From Apiotrichum sp. Y4204 (taxonomy: Eukaryota; Basidiomycota; Tremellomycetes; Trichosporonales; Trichosporonaceae), in NCBI GenBank assembly GCA_025531455.1, contig JAMYHL010000002.1:496001-560000 (forward strand): a DNA stretch of 64,000 bases. Reading direction: 5' to 3'. Below are positions 1 to 10,671 of this stretch, piece after piece (positions within the stretch are counted from its first letter, which is position 1; the number at the start of each line of letters is the position of its first letter). Made by a program: the position numbers and the translations under genes. The notes below the pieces were generated by a model, which searched no databases, was not told the origin of the DNA, and was given only the letters and a program-made list of their open reading frames with translations.

Positions 1-2616
1 TCCTAGGCGGCGCTCAAACTGCCTCGTAAACGCCGTGTGGTCGACAGGACGGAGCTGCTTGTTGTCCAGCTCGCGCGCGATTTCCCAGCGAATAGATCTG
101 CGGTAGGCGCCGTATCTCGGCGCTGCGGACACTGACACCACCTCGTCGTCGGACCCGACTTGAGGCGCCGTCGCGAAGAACCGGAACGCGCGGAGCGTCA
201 GGTCGTTGAGGCTGTTCTTGAAGGTTGGCACATCCTCCGCTGGTGTCGGGCGATGCGGGCGTTCCATCAAGAGAGACGATGTGATCTGGCCCGTGAAGTC
301 GACATCGAGACCAATGGTGTCAAACATCTCCTTACAGTGGTCTAGGAGATTTGCAATGTTTCTCTTTATATAAGCGACTGGCGGGGGTGTAACGGGATAC
401 GGGTCGTAGTAGTATACATGCCGCTCCTTGACGTGAAGAGCGTACGCGACCCAGTAATTCCTCTCCTCCTCGTAGAATGGACACAGGAAGACGTCCGTGT
501 TTGCAATGTGGTCCCGGTCCTCGAGGTACCTCTCTTTATTGATCTTCAAGCCGCGAGGACTGTGCCACCCGTGCAACGCGTACAGCAGGTTGGCATTCTC
601 GAAGCGACTCCTGGACGCGGACACGGACGCCGCGGACATGAGATCCACATAGGCTGGCACTTGATCCTTTGGCAGCGCCTTGCAATAGTCTCGGTTCCTC
701 GCATGTGACGACACACATTCATCGTCTGAGTCCTCCGAGTCTGAGTCTGAGATGGTGATGATAACAGGGTGAGCGACCCTTCTGGGCGCGCCGGATGTGA
801 GGCTCAAGAGCAGGTCCGCTTCCTCGCGGGTCGCTTCAAGTCTCGAGGCTGTCGACGGAGAAAGACTCGCATGATTCGACGGAGTAAGACTCGCACGATC
901 ATCTTGCGTTGCGGGCCGTGATACCGGCGCTGACGCGCCCTCGTGGCCATAAACCTCGTTCAACACCTGTGTGATATGGGGGACCGACGCCGACACTTCT
1001 CTCAGAGCCACTTCAGCGACCGTCCGGGAAACACCCGCCCCTCTCAGTGTCAGGGCGAGTGCCATGGCCTTGTCGACGGTGGGAGCAACACTGGCGGCAG
1101 AAAGAGCGGTTGAGACGGCTGCAGTTGCGGTGGGCGGGATGATGCCGGGTATTGCGTCGATTTCGAGATGAGCGTCGACCTCATCGTTATCGGCCTCCGC
1201 CTCGTCGCCGCGATGGCTGCTGTCGGCGCCATCCATGCCGATATCACGGTCCGTCTCGAGTTCGTCGCTAGACGTGCCCTCCTCGTCGCGATCTGGATCA
1301 ACATCGACGTCCGCCTCGAGTTCGTGATTAGGCGTGCCCTCCTCGTCGCGATCTGGATCAACATCGACGTCCGTCTCGAGTTCGTCAACCTCGCTTCGTA
1401 GTGCGCTTCCGTCATGCTCGCGCCCAGGTCTGCTCTCGTCGCAAGGTCTGCTCTCGTCGCACTCGCCGTCGCTCTCATTGTCGCTCTCGGTTTCGCTAGA
1501 CCCAAGGGCCCAGGCACGGTAGTTCGCGATTGGCGGCAGCGTTCGCGGCGTCTGCCGCAAGAGATCATCGAGATCGTCGAGGTCCACGTCCATATCGCCG
1601 CTCGCGGCGCCATTAGCGTCCCTATCGATCGCGGCACGACTCGGCCCAGCTTCGTTGTCGTTGTAGTTGTCGTTATAGTTGTCGTTGTCGTTGACATTGT
1701 CGTTGTCATTGTCGTTGTCGGACAGCCGCACGGTCCGTATCCGCTTATCCACCGGTTTCGGCGGTACGCCGTCGTTCCCCCAGTCCTCGTCCTCGGTCTC
1801 GTCCTCGTCCTCGCCGACTGGCGGATGCGCGTCCAGTCCGTCCACACGGTTCGCCGCTCCGTTTGCCGCTCCATTCGCCGCTCCGTTCGCCGCTCCGTGC
1901 GCCGCTCCGTGCGCGGCTCCGTGCGCCGTTCCGTTCGCCGTTCCGTGCGCCGTTCCGTGCGCCGCTCCGCTCGCCAGTCCATCCACAAGCGCCGCTCCGT
2001 GCGCCGCTCCGTGCGCCGCTCCATTCGCCGCTCCGTTGGACAGTCCATCCACAAGCATGCCAGGCCGCGGACGTTGAGGTTGCCGCCGCTTCCCGAGAAA
2101 CTCGAGGTCCGTGTCCGTGTCCGCGCTGTAAGCATACCATCCACAGGCGGTGCACGTCCGTCGCCGCAGGCGGCAGCACTCGCATGCGAAGCGATACGCA
2201 TAAAGAAGGGACGGGGACAGTGTCGAGCTTGAGCTTGACGCGCTTGACGCGCTTGACGCGCTTGACGCCGACTCGTCCGCGTCCGCGTTCGCGGGGACTA
2301 TTTCCTCGGGCCGCGGACGATGCGACGTGATGAGCGACGGGATAGCGCACGCCTGCCTGCGCCCCGCACACCGTCCGCACCTTTCGCGCGCGCTGTGCAT
2401 CAATACCATGCCACCTTCGGCCCGTAGGTATACATCAACGCACACATAGAGATATTGCGGCGGAACCTTGCGTCCCCTCTGACCTCTCTGGAGTCGCTGG
2501 AAGCCGCGCGACGCGTGCCATTCGTCGGGGAGGGGCTGGCCCGCCTGGTGGTCCTTGTCCTTCTGTTCCGCGCGTTTTCGCTTCGCCAAGTGCGAGTGCG
2601 GCGCCGGCGGGGACAT
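1..2616 (-). CDS. Large unknown protein with double CxxCx6C motif, repeats, SUMO-interacting-type motif (3' truncated)
   Basis: One uninterrupted minus-strand frame of 872 codons runs from an ATG at 2616 (A at -3) off the left edge; no stop was found on codon-by-codon reading. Upstream the frame closes at about 2749. Seen in order: a Cys-rich head with C-x2-C-x6-C at about residues 77-87 and again near 142-153, followed by CTAC; Ser/Ala runs; NGAA-type tetrapeptide repeats near 193-256; an Asn-Asp run near 301-320; a tandem 20-residue acidic repeat near 412-452 (60-nt DNA duplication); VIITI at 618-622 followed by an acidic serine stretch, a textbook SUMO-interacting-motif shape; then a globular part with YW at 721-722 and YYYDP around 738. 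That last part weakly recalls Ulp1/C48 peptidases, but Tyr sits where the catalytic His would be and no catalytic Cys is seen before the edge. The double CxxCx6C resembles cysteine motifs of fungal regulators. Function unknown; the coding call is firmer than any family call. Confidence 0.6.
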   Translation of the reverse strand, partial: MSPPAPHSHLAKRKRAEQKDKDHQAGQPLPDEWHASRGFQRLQRGQRGRKVPPQYLYVCVDVYLRAEGGMVLMHSARERCGRCAGRRQACAIPSLITSHRPRPEEIVPANADADESASSASSASSASSSSSTLSPSLLYAYRFACECCRLRRRTCTACGWYAYSADTDTDLEFLGKRRQPQRPRPGMLVDGLSNGAANGAAHGAAHGAALVDGLASGAAHGTAHGTANGTAHGAAHGAAHGAANGAANGAANGAANRVDGLDAHPPVGEDEDETEDEDWGNDGVPPKPVDKRIRTVRLSDNDNDNDNVNDNDNYNDNYNDNEAGPSRAAIDRDANGAASGDMDVDLDDLDDLLRQTPRTLPPIANYRAWALGSSETESDNESDGECDESRPCDESRPGREHDGSALRSEVDELETDVDVDPDRDEEGTPNHELEADVDVDPDRDEEGTSSDELETDRDIGMDGADSSHRGDEAEADNDEVDAHLEIDAIPGIIPPTATAAVSTALSAASVAPTVDKAMALALTLRGAGVSRTVAEVALREVSASVPHITQVLNEVYGHEGASAPVSRPATQDDRASLTPSNHASLSPSTASRLEATREEADLLLSLTSGAPRRVAHPVIITISDSDSEDSDDECVSSHARNRDYCKALPKDQVPAYVDLMSAASVSASRSRFENANLLYALHGWHSPRGLKINKERYLEDRDHIANTDVFLCPFYEEERNYWVAYALHVKERHVYYYDPYPVTPPPVAYIKRNIANLLDHCKEMFDTIGLDVDFTGQITSSLLMERPHRPTPAEDVPTFKNSLNDLTLRAFRFFATAPQVGSDDEVVSVSAAPRYGAYRRSIRWEIARELDNKQLRPVDHTAFTRQFERRLG

Positions 2617-3043
2617 CTTGGGAGGCGCGAGGTGGGGCCTCTGGGGAGAATGTGTGTATATCAAGTGAGAAGTTAAAGAAGAAAAGAACGAAGCGGGTGG
2701 CGCGGTTGTGCACGGACGGGTTGCTGAGATCAGACAGGGGGTTGTTAGTCACGTGACCATGGGAAGTTGGTTGTTTGTCCATGTCGGCCATGTCCATGAC
2801 GAGACACCGTCACTTGTCGCGCATGTCGCGTCATCCCATCGGGCCTTCAATGGCGCCAGCCACGGGGTTCATCTCTGCCGCACGCTGATGCATACTGGTA
2901 TCTTATCTCTGGGTATCCCCACCGTCGAGTGGTGGAATTGCTATGTATGAACTCATGCTTCTACGACGACTGACTTGTCCGAGTCGCCACTTTTTTGTAC
3001 AGCAAGCCGCACGTACAGTGCTGCGCTACGCGACGCGCGGCGG
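2617..3043. other. Intergenic region between the left-end gene and SEC63
   Basis: This holds the promoter of the left-end gene and the SEC63 3' end. Apart from the CACGTG palindrome and a CATGTC-rich patch near 2779-2803, I see no gene. Confidence 0.5.
2748..2757. promoter_or_regulatory. CDEI-like palindrome GTCACGTGAC
   Basis: A perfect 10-bp palindrome with a CACGTG core lies 132 bp upstream of the start codon at 2616. RTCACRTG is the known site of Cbf1-type bHLH factors in fungi. Its position is right for a promoter element; regulation is inferred only. Confidence 0.35.
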
Positions 3044-5386
3044 CTAGTCGCTATCACTGTCGGTATCCTCGTTGATCGCGCGGCCGCGGCGTGCGGCAGG
3101 CGTGTCCTCCTCGTCGCTCGACGTGTCCGTCTCCCACTCGCTCGCCGACTCGCCGTGCACGGCCGAGGGCTTGACCTTGTCGCCGCGCATCATCGCCATC
3201 TGCCCAGCGAGCGTGTCCTCTTCGGGCTCGGAAATGTCGTCGTCATCAGAGTCCTCGTCCACGGCCTCCTCGACACGGAGCTGTTGTCAGACAAGGGTCT
3301 GGAACCAAATAAACTCACCATTACTGGCTTCTGCACATCGCCGCCAACGAGGGCTTCGCTCTGGAAGCACGCAACGAACGAGTAGAGGTTGGCGTGCGGG
3401 GGCGCTTGGAACTGGAGGTTGAACTCGCGCGGCTCGGCCGGCGTGCCGTCCGCGTTCGGCATCGGGATGTCCGTGAAACGGCTGGGCTGGACGATAACCT
3501 TGTTGAGCTTCGAGTCGCCAAGAAGGAGAGAGATGGCGGGCGAGCGGCTTGCAGGCCAGTGCGGCGCGTGCACGTACCCGACACGTGCCGGCTTGGACGG
3601 CTTGTCCGATTTGGCAGCGGCCGGTGGGGACGGGGAGCGCGTGACCTTCTCCTCAACGGCCTCGACCGAGTCGGCACGGCCGTTGGACACGTTCGACTTG
3701 GGGTACACGTAGCGGCACTTGCAGGTGAGAGACACGATCGAAAGCGGGGAAACAACCTTCTCGTCGACAACCTTGAACTCAGCAGAGACCACCTCGAGGC
3801 GGGGCCACTGGGCGGCAACCTTCTTGGCCTCGGCGTGGTCCTCAACATCCGCCTTGAGCCACTTCTCGATCCAGCGGCGGCCCGAGGCGTTCTTTGTGAT
3901 CTCCATCTCCTGGGCTTCCTCGAACGAGATGCCAGGGAGCTGAGCGAGGGCGAGTGTGGGGTCGGGAATGGCCTGGATAAGGCGCGGGCTGAGCTGGTAG
4001 CAAAGAAGCGAGACGTTGAGCCAGTTGTGGGCGAGAGCAATGTTGGTAAGGCCGTTGATCAGAGGAGGAAGAGCACGCAGTACCTCGAGCTGCTCCTTCT
4101 CGAGCTCAGGCTCGAGTTTGACACGAAGCAGGTGCGCCCAGATCAGGGCGCGGACACGCCGGGCGACAGCCGTGCGGCAAATTGCGCGCGACTCGGTGCG
4201 GATGGTAGGCGACTCGTGAACGGCAAGAGCGTCACGCTTCTCGTCCATTTCCTTCTCGAGCTCCTCGATGCGGTTCATCGCCTCCTTGCGCTGCTTCTTG
4301 GAGCCCTTGGGGCGGCCGATAATAGAGCGGAACTCGAGGGCCGAAGAGAGAATGGTAATGAGCGACAGGAAGTCCGTGTCCTCGCGGAGCTGGTGGAAGA
4401 AGAGCTCGGCAGTGCCGTTCAGGATACCGTCACGGGTGAGGCGGCGCTGGCGGAACCACCAACGGCCGACAATAAACGGAATACCAAGGCCGAGAACAGC
4501 ACCGTACGCGAGCAGAACCCACGCCGAGCTCTTGCCCTCGACGACCCACTTCGGAATCGCAATCTTGTCCTCACGCTGCTGGGGTCCGTCGGGGTTGCCG
4601 TACTTTTCGAGGTTCTCGCGAATGGTCTCGTCCGTCAACGCCTTGTACGCCTTGGTGAGATCAATAAACTTGGTCTCAGCCTCCTCCATCGTCTCATTTT
4701 CGGCAAGCTTGATCTTGTCGGGGTGGCTGCGGTTAGATGGATCTAAGTGCCTTCCCTCTGCATCACCAGGACTCACAACTGCAACGAGAGCTTCCTGTAG
4801 TGCTTCTTAATCTGCTTCTCAGTGGAGGCCGACGAGAGGCCGAGGATCTCGAACGGGTTGTACACCGTCTGTCCGGGGACGGGCGGGGCGTTGATGAGGC
4901 CATGGGTGAGGTACGCGAAGAGGGCCCACAGGGCGAGCAGCGGGATGATGCGCTTGAACAGCTTGCGCCGGCGAGAGGCGTTGCGGAGGCCGCGCTTGCG
5001 GCTATCGTTTGCGCGGCATTCTGAGCAGTTGCAAAGAGACTTGAGGGGATCTGGGCGAGTGAGTCAAGCGGTTGGGAGAGATGCGGGAGGACAGAATGAT
5101 GAGCGGACGGATGTGAAGGTGACAGTGCGTGATATGCCTAGATGTGTTGCTTCATCTTGCTCCGCCATGAACAGCAAGCTACACGCGCACACGCCATCAT
5201 ACACTCTGCACTCCTCCTACACAGCCCACAGCACACTCTCCCCCTCCCCGCGCATCGTTGACACTCACCCTTGCGCTCCGGCTTGAGGGTGGACCATGTG
5301 GCGGGGACGAGGAGGAGTGCCAGACAGGTCACGCCAAAGTACGAGGCGAGCGAGCCCGAGTCGTCGTAGGATATGCCTGGCGCCAT
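3044..5386 (-). CDS. SEC63: ER translocation J-domain protein Sec63
   Basis: Sec63 is the membrane J-protein that recruits the lumenal Hsp70 to the Sec61 channel for post-translational import into the ER. Four exons give 668 aa: 5386-5269, 5020-4777, 4726-3319, 3280-3044; yeast Sec63 is of similar length. An N-terminal membrane segment (LASYFGVTCLALLLVP) is followed by a basic loop, a second hydrophobic segment (LFKRIIPLLALWALFAY) and a J domain beginning NPFEILGL. The intron between exons 2 and 3 splits the J domain just before HPD, restoring LQFHPDK. A further hydrophobic span (SSAWVLLAYGAVLGLGIPF) precedes the Sec63/Brl domain, and the tail is strongly acidic (DEDSDDDD near the C terminus), as in yeast where it binds Sec62. 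Divergent from the COX6a gene. Confidence 0.93.
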
Positions 5387-6164
5387 CCTGACGGGAGGGG
5401 GTGGAAAGGGGGGGATTAAAAGAGTGGGGTAAGTGTCAATGAGAGTGTGTGGAGAGTGAGAGAGAGAGATGATACCTCGATGATGAGCTCGTAGGGAGGG
5501 GTGACTGTGAGCGGGGTAGAGATGGCTCTTTCAGTGCTCGAGACACGCTCCTCCAGCTCCATCCAGCATCCTGCGCTGCGCTGTCGCGTCAGTGGCTCCC
5601 TGCCCCGCGTGCATGTGTTCGTGTGTTCTGGTGCACCAAACACTATCCCGGGGGAGCAGACAAGTGTCCCACTGCCACGTCAAGCTGTGCCGGTGGAGAG
5701 GGGGCGGAGAGGCGGGCCGGCGGAGACGAAGAAGCTTAATCCTGCTAGTACGCTAGTACGCTAGTGCAAGGGAAGAGATGAGTGGATCTCGCGTGGTAGG
5801 TGCCACACTCATAATCTCCGCGGCGAATCCGCCTGGCTGGGGGCTTGTTCCTGGGTGAGGATGAGCGCCTGGCTGGGAGGGGAAGGCAGAATGGCAGGCA
5901 ACAGAGAGAGGGAAGACAATAGCAATCCGTGACCCGCCCAGCTCCAGGGGGGGGGGCAGCCAACCACCGTAGCCGGATACAAGGCATGGGCGCGGAGGGA
6001 ATCGCACACAGAGCCTACAGAGTCCAACTGCCTCCGTCCTCTGCCTGGCTCCCACTGCTGCTCGCTGCTCGCTGCTCGCTCCTGCCTGCTCGCCGTCATT
6101 CCAACTCCATCACACCTCTCCTCACCACCCCCATTCACCACTCTCCCACCCCCCAACCGCCGCC
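5387..6164. promoter_or_regulatory. Divergent promoter region SEC63 / COX6a
   Basis: 778 bp lies between two start codons pointing outward. It has CT-rich leader sequence just before the COX6a ATG and GA-rich sequence beside the SEC63 ATG, which is CT-rich on that gene's own strand. Several short open frames occur but none resembles a protein I know. Confidence 0.5.
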
Positions 6165-6983
6165 ATGCTCCGCGCCACCCGTACCCTCGCCACCGCCGCC
6201 CGCGCCGCCCGCGGATACTCCACCGCCGCCGGCAACGAGTTTGTCGCCGAGCGCGAGGCCGTCAAGGCCCACGCCAAGGGTGAGCCCCGAGCGCCGACAG
6301 CCGAGGTGCCCCACCTCTAAATACCACCTCGGCTCGCCTCGGCATACGGCTTTATACATCGCTGACAGTCGCAGAGACCACCGAGCTCTGGAAGAAGGTC
6401 TCGTGAGTGCCCGGCGTCTCGGGGCGGAGCGCGCGCAATTGCAGAATCAATCGTGGATACGAGATCACCATCCCGAATCGCACCGGTTGCGCACCACTCC
6501 CACCTTCCCATCTTGACTCACCATCTAACCCCAGGTTCTTCGTCTGTATCCCCGCGACCATCCTCGGCGCCGCTTGGACCTACAAGCTCGAGGCCGAGCA
6601 CCACCACCACCTGGAGCACATCAAGGAGGAGAACGGCGGCGAGCTCCCCGAGGTCCCCAAGTACGAGTACATGAACATCCGGTGAGTGCTAGTCTTCTAC
6701 TCTTGCGCGCTTGGACTCTGCCCTCGGCGGAATGTATCAAAGACCACGGCACGATGGCCCGCTGCTCGCCATTATCTCCCCGGCTTGCTCCGCCGTGCGC
6801 CGTGCACGCTATTCCTCCGCTCCCAAGTACATCACGCGCCACCCCACCCTGTGGCGTGCGCTGTTTTACCCGACTTGCAACCCGCCTGCTTTGTTGCTCT
6901 TGCTCACACCCAGCACCAAGCCCTTCCCTTGGGGCATGCAGTCCCTCTTCTTCAACCCCGAGGTCAACACCCGCGTCGAGTAA
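6165..6983 (+). CDS. COX13: Cytochrome c oxidase subunit VIa
   Basis: This is a small nuclear-encoded subunit of mitochondrial complex IV. Four exons (6165-6279, 6375-6402, 6535-6681, 6914-6983) give 119 aa. The basic, acid-free N terminus (MLRATRTLATAARAARGYST) is a mitochondrial presequence. A single membrane span (FFVCIPATILGAAWTY) is followed by a His-rich patch (EAEHHHHLEH), then YEYMNIR and the family signature TKPFPWG...LFFNPEVN near the C terminus. The order and motifs match yeast Cox13 closely. Exon 2 is only 28 nt. Confidence 0.93.
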
Positions 6984-7456
6984 ATTTGTCGTGTTGCGAA
7001 AGGCAAAACGAATGCATGGATCTAGCACAGATCGGAAGGGGAAGGCGAGACAGGAAGGCGAGACACCGACGGAGGAGTGGGATGAGATGGGAAGGGTAGG
7101 AGTGAGAGGACTGGGAGGGTGTGAGCTGGAGAGAGTGAGCGGCGTGAGAAGCGCAGAGCGCTGGCTGCGCAGTGCCGAGGGCGAATGTTTCGCCTGTTGT
7201 GGTGTGAAAGCGAATGTTTCGCCTGTTGTGGTGTGATCCCCACAAAGTGGCTGAGGGTGGAACACCTTGCAAGTCAGCGACAGGCGCGTGTGGGGGAGCA
7301 TTGAGTGCTTGATTGCCCTCGCTCCGGCAACGTCCTGTGGTCCAAACAAACTCTTGCCAGTGCTCTTGACGCTCTGTCCGGGCTCTGCACTCCAGAATGC
7401 GTTACATGAGATGACACTGTCTGCTAGGGTATGATACAACGAATCCGGTGGCGCGA
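6984..7456. other. Convergent 3' intergenic region COX6a / GYP7
   Basis: This holds the 3' ends of two converging genes. It carries a tandem hairpin repeat at 7181-7236 listed separately; no further gene is seen. Confidence 0.5.
7181..7236. repeat. Two-copy tandem repeat with internal hairpin
   Basis: A 27-bp unit starting GCGAATGTTTCGC occurs twice with a 29-bp period (7181-7207 and 7210-7236). Each copy contains the inverted repeat GCGAA-TGT-TTCGC, able to form a 5-bp stem. It sits about 200 bp past the COX6a stop, so it may lie in the transcript tail. Confidence 0.8.
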
Positions 7457-10284
7457 TCACGGGGCCGGGGGAGCCTTGGCCGCCCAGCAGTCGAGCAGCT
7501 CGCGCAGCTCGGGGCTGATGCGTTTCTCGGCCTTGCGTGCCTCGAGCGCCGACGCCGAGGTCGGGCTGCTGCGTCCGCTTGCGTCGGCGGCGCACTCTTT
7601 GTCGATCTCCTCGACGACAGTGCGGAACTGGAGGAAGAGGACCTCGGCCTGCGCGAGCGTCGTGTCGAGATCGATCTGGGGTTAGTGCTTGAGTAGAACA
7701 GTGACAGCACTCACTGTTCCGCTCAGGTCGTTGGCGTACTTGAGCACCTCGTCGAATTCCGCGAGGTAGCGGATGATGACGTCGCGGTGGGACTGGAGCA
7801 CTGCGAGCGCAATGAAGAGCACGAAGCGGTCGGAATAGTAGTTTGTCCACAGCACCTCCCAGAGCTTTATGATGGTCTCGAAGCGGAACTCGCGCTTGAA
7901 CGCAATGAGGATCCAACGGAAGCAGAAGAAGAGGTTGAGAGACTCGGTCTTCTCTGCACTGTCAGCTTGGGGGGAGAAAGCCTACGTACCGAGATGGGCG
8001 TAGAGCTCCGGGTCCATGAGCTGGATGAGCTGCTGCAGCGTGCTGAGCTGACGGCGCATGCCGCTCTGGTCGCGCAGGAAGTTGGCCTCCATGATCTTCA
8101 TGACGCCGACAAGACCCCAAAAAGCGTCCGCCTCGTTGCAGTCGAAGACGTAGTAGATCGGGCTCAGGAGGTCCGACATGCCTGCCGTCAGAGAATGAAG
8201 ACAGAGGTACTCACCTTGGACGTAGCCGAGTTCAGGCGCGTTGACGTGGTAGCTCATGAGTACCGTACGCAGTGCCGCGATGTTCGCTGTAATTAGGTTA
8301 TTGCACGAGAATCTCACCTACCATTCAGAGGCGCATGCCCGCCCTCTTCTTCCGTGTCGCCTTCACCCCAGATATCATTTCCAGAGCCGCCAGGTGTCGC
8401 AGGTTCCTCTCCAGCCTCGAAGGCGTATATCGGCTGTGTGCGATCGGTACGGCGGCAGTCGACGTCGATGCGGTGCCACTCTTCGCGCCACGCCTCGGGT
8501 GCCTCGCCGCTCTTCGTCTTCTCTCGCCACCCAGACAGAATCTCCGTGTACTCCATGCGCTTGTCGTACAGGATCTGCGCACGCGCCTTGTCGCGGTATG
8601 CGCGCGCGTCCTCCCCACCGCCTACCCACCCGGCATCCCACGGGACCACGCCAAGCAGCACTTCCCACCCCTCGCGACGCGCGGCCATCTGGTCAGGTTC
8701 TGGACTGTCGGTGAATCCGCGGCGGAAGATCTCGCGGCGCACATATGCTTCGTCCCGCCCCTCAATCATAAACCGCTCCCAATCGATCAGTGTAATTGGG
8801 TCGTTTGGCGTACGGGTGGGTCTCGGCATTGGCCGCTTGGCCGTCGAGGGAAGGAGAGAAAAGACGCCAAGCGAGGTGAGATCGTCGCCGCTCTCGCTCC
8901 GTCCCGCCTGAGATGCGAGCTCGTCGCGGCGCGAACGCTCGCCTTCCTCCGCAACGACTCGCGCCCAGCGCGCGAGATACAGTCTTGCGGCCTCAAACTC
9001 GCTTGCGACATCCGAGCTGCGACTACCACGCGGGCGGGGTGCGGCCTCCCACTCTCCAGGAGCATTTACAAGACTTCGGAATGCGGGGGGCAGGTGTGGA
9101 ACAACGGGCTTGGCGAACGGATGGTTGAGCACGTTCTGCGCAGTGTGGCGCGCCATGTTGGTGATATTCGACAGGCCGATGAGAAGCGAGTCGCGTGGGG
9201 ATGCATTCTGCACCGCCGACAGGGTAGGATATGACGCGGTTCGCGGCGGGTATGCTCCCGCTTGTACAGGGGCTTGTTCGCTCTGTTCGCTGACTGTGCT
9301 GCTCGGCCGGTGGTAGGGGTCGTCGTACCCCGCTTCGTGTACCTCGCGGTCACTCTTGCTGGGATTGATGAGCCACAGCTCACCACCGCGGTTGTTGCTG
9401 GCGGTGATCAACCTGGAACGGAGCAGAGTTGCCTGCTGCTTGAGCACGTTGAGGAACGGCGGGAATCCCCACGGCGGGGGTGTGGGCGATGATGAGCGCG
9501 GTGTGGTAACTAGCGGCGTCTGGTCGTCGTGGAAGTACAGCGTCGGGAGCGATAGTCCGCCGAGAAGGTTGAACGTCGCGGAGCCATACCAATGCGACAG
9601 CGACGGCTATCGTCAGTCCTGCAAGCGGGGAACACGTACGGGGTATACCAGGATACTGTATAGCTGGGAAACGGGGACGGAGAATGCGTACTTTTCACCG
9701 CGCGGCGCGGGCAGCGACACGAAGACGTAGCCTGGTGTGAGATAGGTTCTCTCCCGGTTGCACGGTCACAGATGTATGGCCTGAAGCAACCATCTCGACC
9801 TTCCCCGACCCACTCACCTTCATCCTCTGCGGGGGTTCCGCTCGGCCGCTCTTCTACGCGCTGGTAGCTCCTTCTATCTTCCTCGGACATGCGACGGAGT
9901 AACTCATCCGGCACCCATACGACCAGCACCTCCTTCCCGCCCGCCGCAGCACGCGCAGCGCTCGGCGCACTGTCCGGGACGCGCGGAGCGTTTGCCTCAC
10001 GATCCACCTCGACGAGACCGAGCAGGCCTGAGATGTTGTCCCTCCGCAGCTGGGTCGGGTGGATGGCGACGTGCGACTTGCAGTAGATCAGCCGGGCCTT
10101 CTGCTCGCGATCCTGCTGTCCATGTCGTTGCGGGGAGGGGACATGCTCAAAGCTGTCGACCGAGGCGCGCGGGTTCGCCTCCGAGGTCATGGCTTCGGGG
10201 TTGACCTGGCGTCAGTTGGAGGCCTTGGGTGGCGGGTGGCAACAGTAGCTAACAGGAGGGGCGGCAGCTACGCACCTGTGTCAT
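7457..10284 (-). CDS. GYP7: Rab GTPase-activating protein, Gyp7/TBC1D15 type
   Basis: Gyp7-type TBC proteins switch off Rab GTPases (Ypt7 in yeast) in vacuolar and endosomal traffic. Eight exons: 10284-10276, 10205-9818, 9731-9640, 9606-8322, 8286-8215, 8181-7990, 7953-7715, 7675-7457, giving 831 aa. The N-terminal Rab-binding domain shows KSHVAIHPT, the YVFVSLPAPRGEKYAFSVPV stretch and SLPTLYFHDD. The TBC domain carries the Arg-finger motif in IDVDCRRTDR and the Gln-finger YVQGM, the latter restored across an intron, then LSPIYYV. The first exon is only 9 nt (ATG ACA CAG); if it is not used, the next ATG at 10190 is the start. Low-complexity Ser/Pro sequence links the two domains. Confidence 0.9.
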
Positions 10285-10671
10285 GTGGTTGTGGGATGTA
10301 GTACTCTACCCTCTCTTTGTGGACAGCCTTCCACTACTGAGCTGTCTGGGTATGAGGATATAAGACAGAGAGAGAGAGATGCTCTTCGCTATGCGTGGTG
10401 GCGAGAGAAGGCAGAGTGATGGCGACAAGGGAAGCGTGAAGCGCTGTAATGCACAGCCGGACGCATATGACGCGTCGAGGCTGATGACTATTATATTTTC
10501 CTTTTCTGATCCCCCCAGGTTCTTTTGGGTGGCTCTTAGAATCAAAAGACCCGGAATGAACAGCCGATGACCGCGCGATGGCCGATGGGACGTGGAATTC
10601 ACGTCGAAAGAAAGAACACCGTTTCCATTCATCTCCCTCTCGCCGTTCACACCAGATACCCCGTCTCCACG
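10285..10671. promoter_or_regulatory. Divergent promoter region GYP7 / SEC24
   Basis: 387 bp separates the outward-facing start codons. It contains a GA microsatellite near 10368-10380 and a CT-rich leader before the SEC24 ATG. No gene is seen. Confidence 0.5.

Noticed and set aside
1050..2201. A minus-strand frame with ERRT repeats, and plus-strand RRSVRRSV and FAAP frames.
   Set aside because: Other frames of the same tandem DNA. The NGAA frame is the one that stays open across 2.6 kb and carries sensible motifs on both sides.
3394..4746. A 450-codon plus-strand frame.
   Set aside because: Antisense shadow of SEC63, which has all family motifs.
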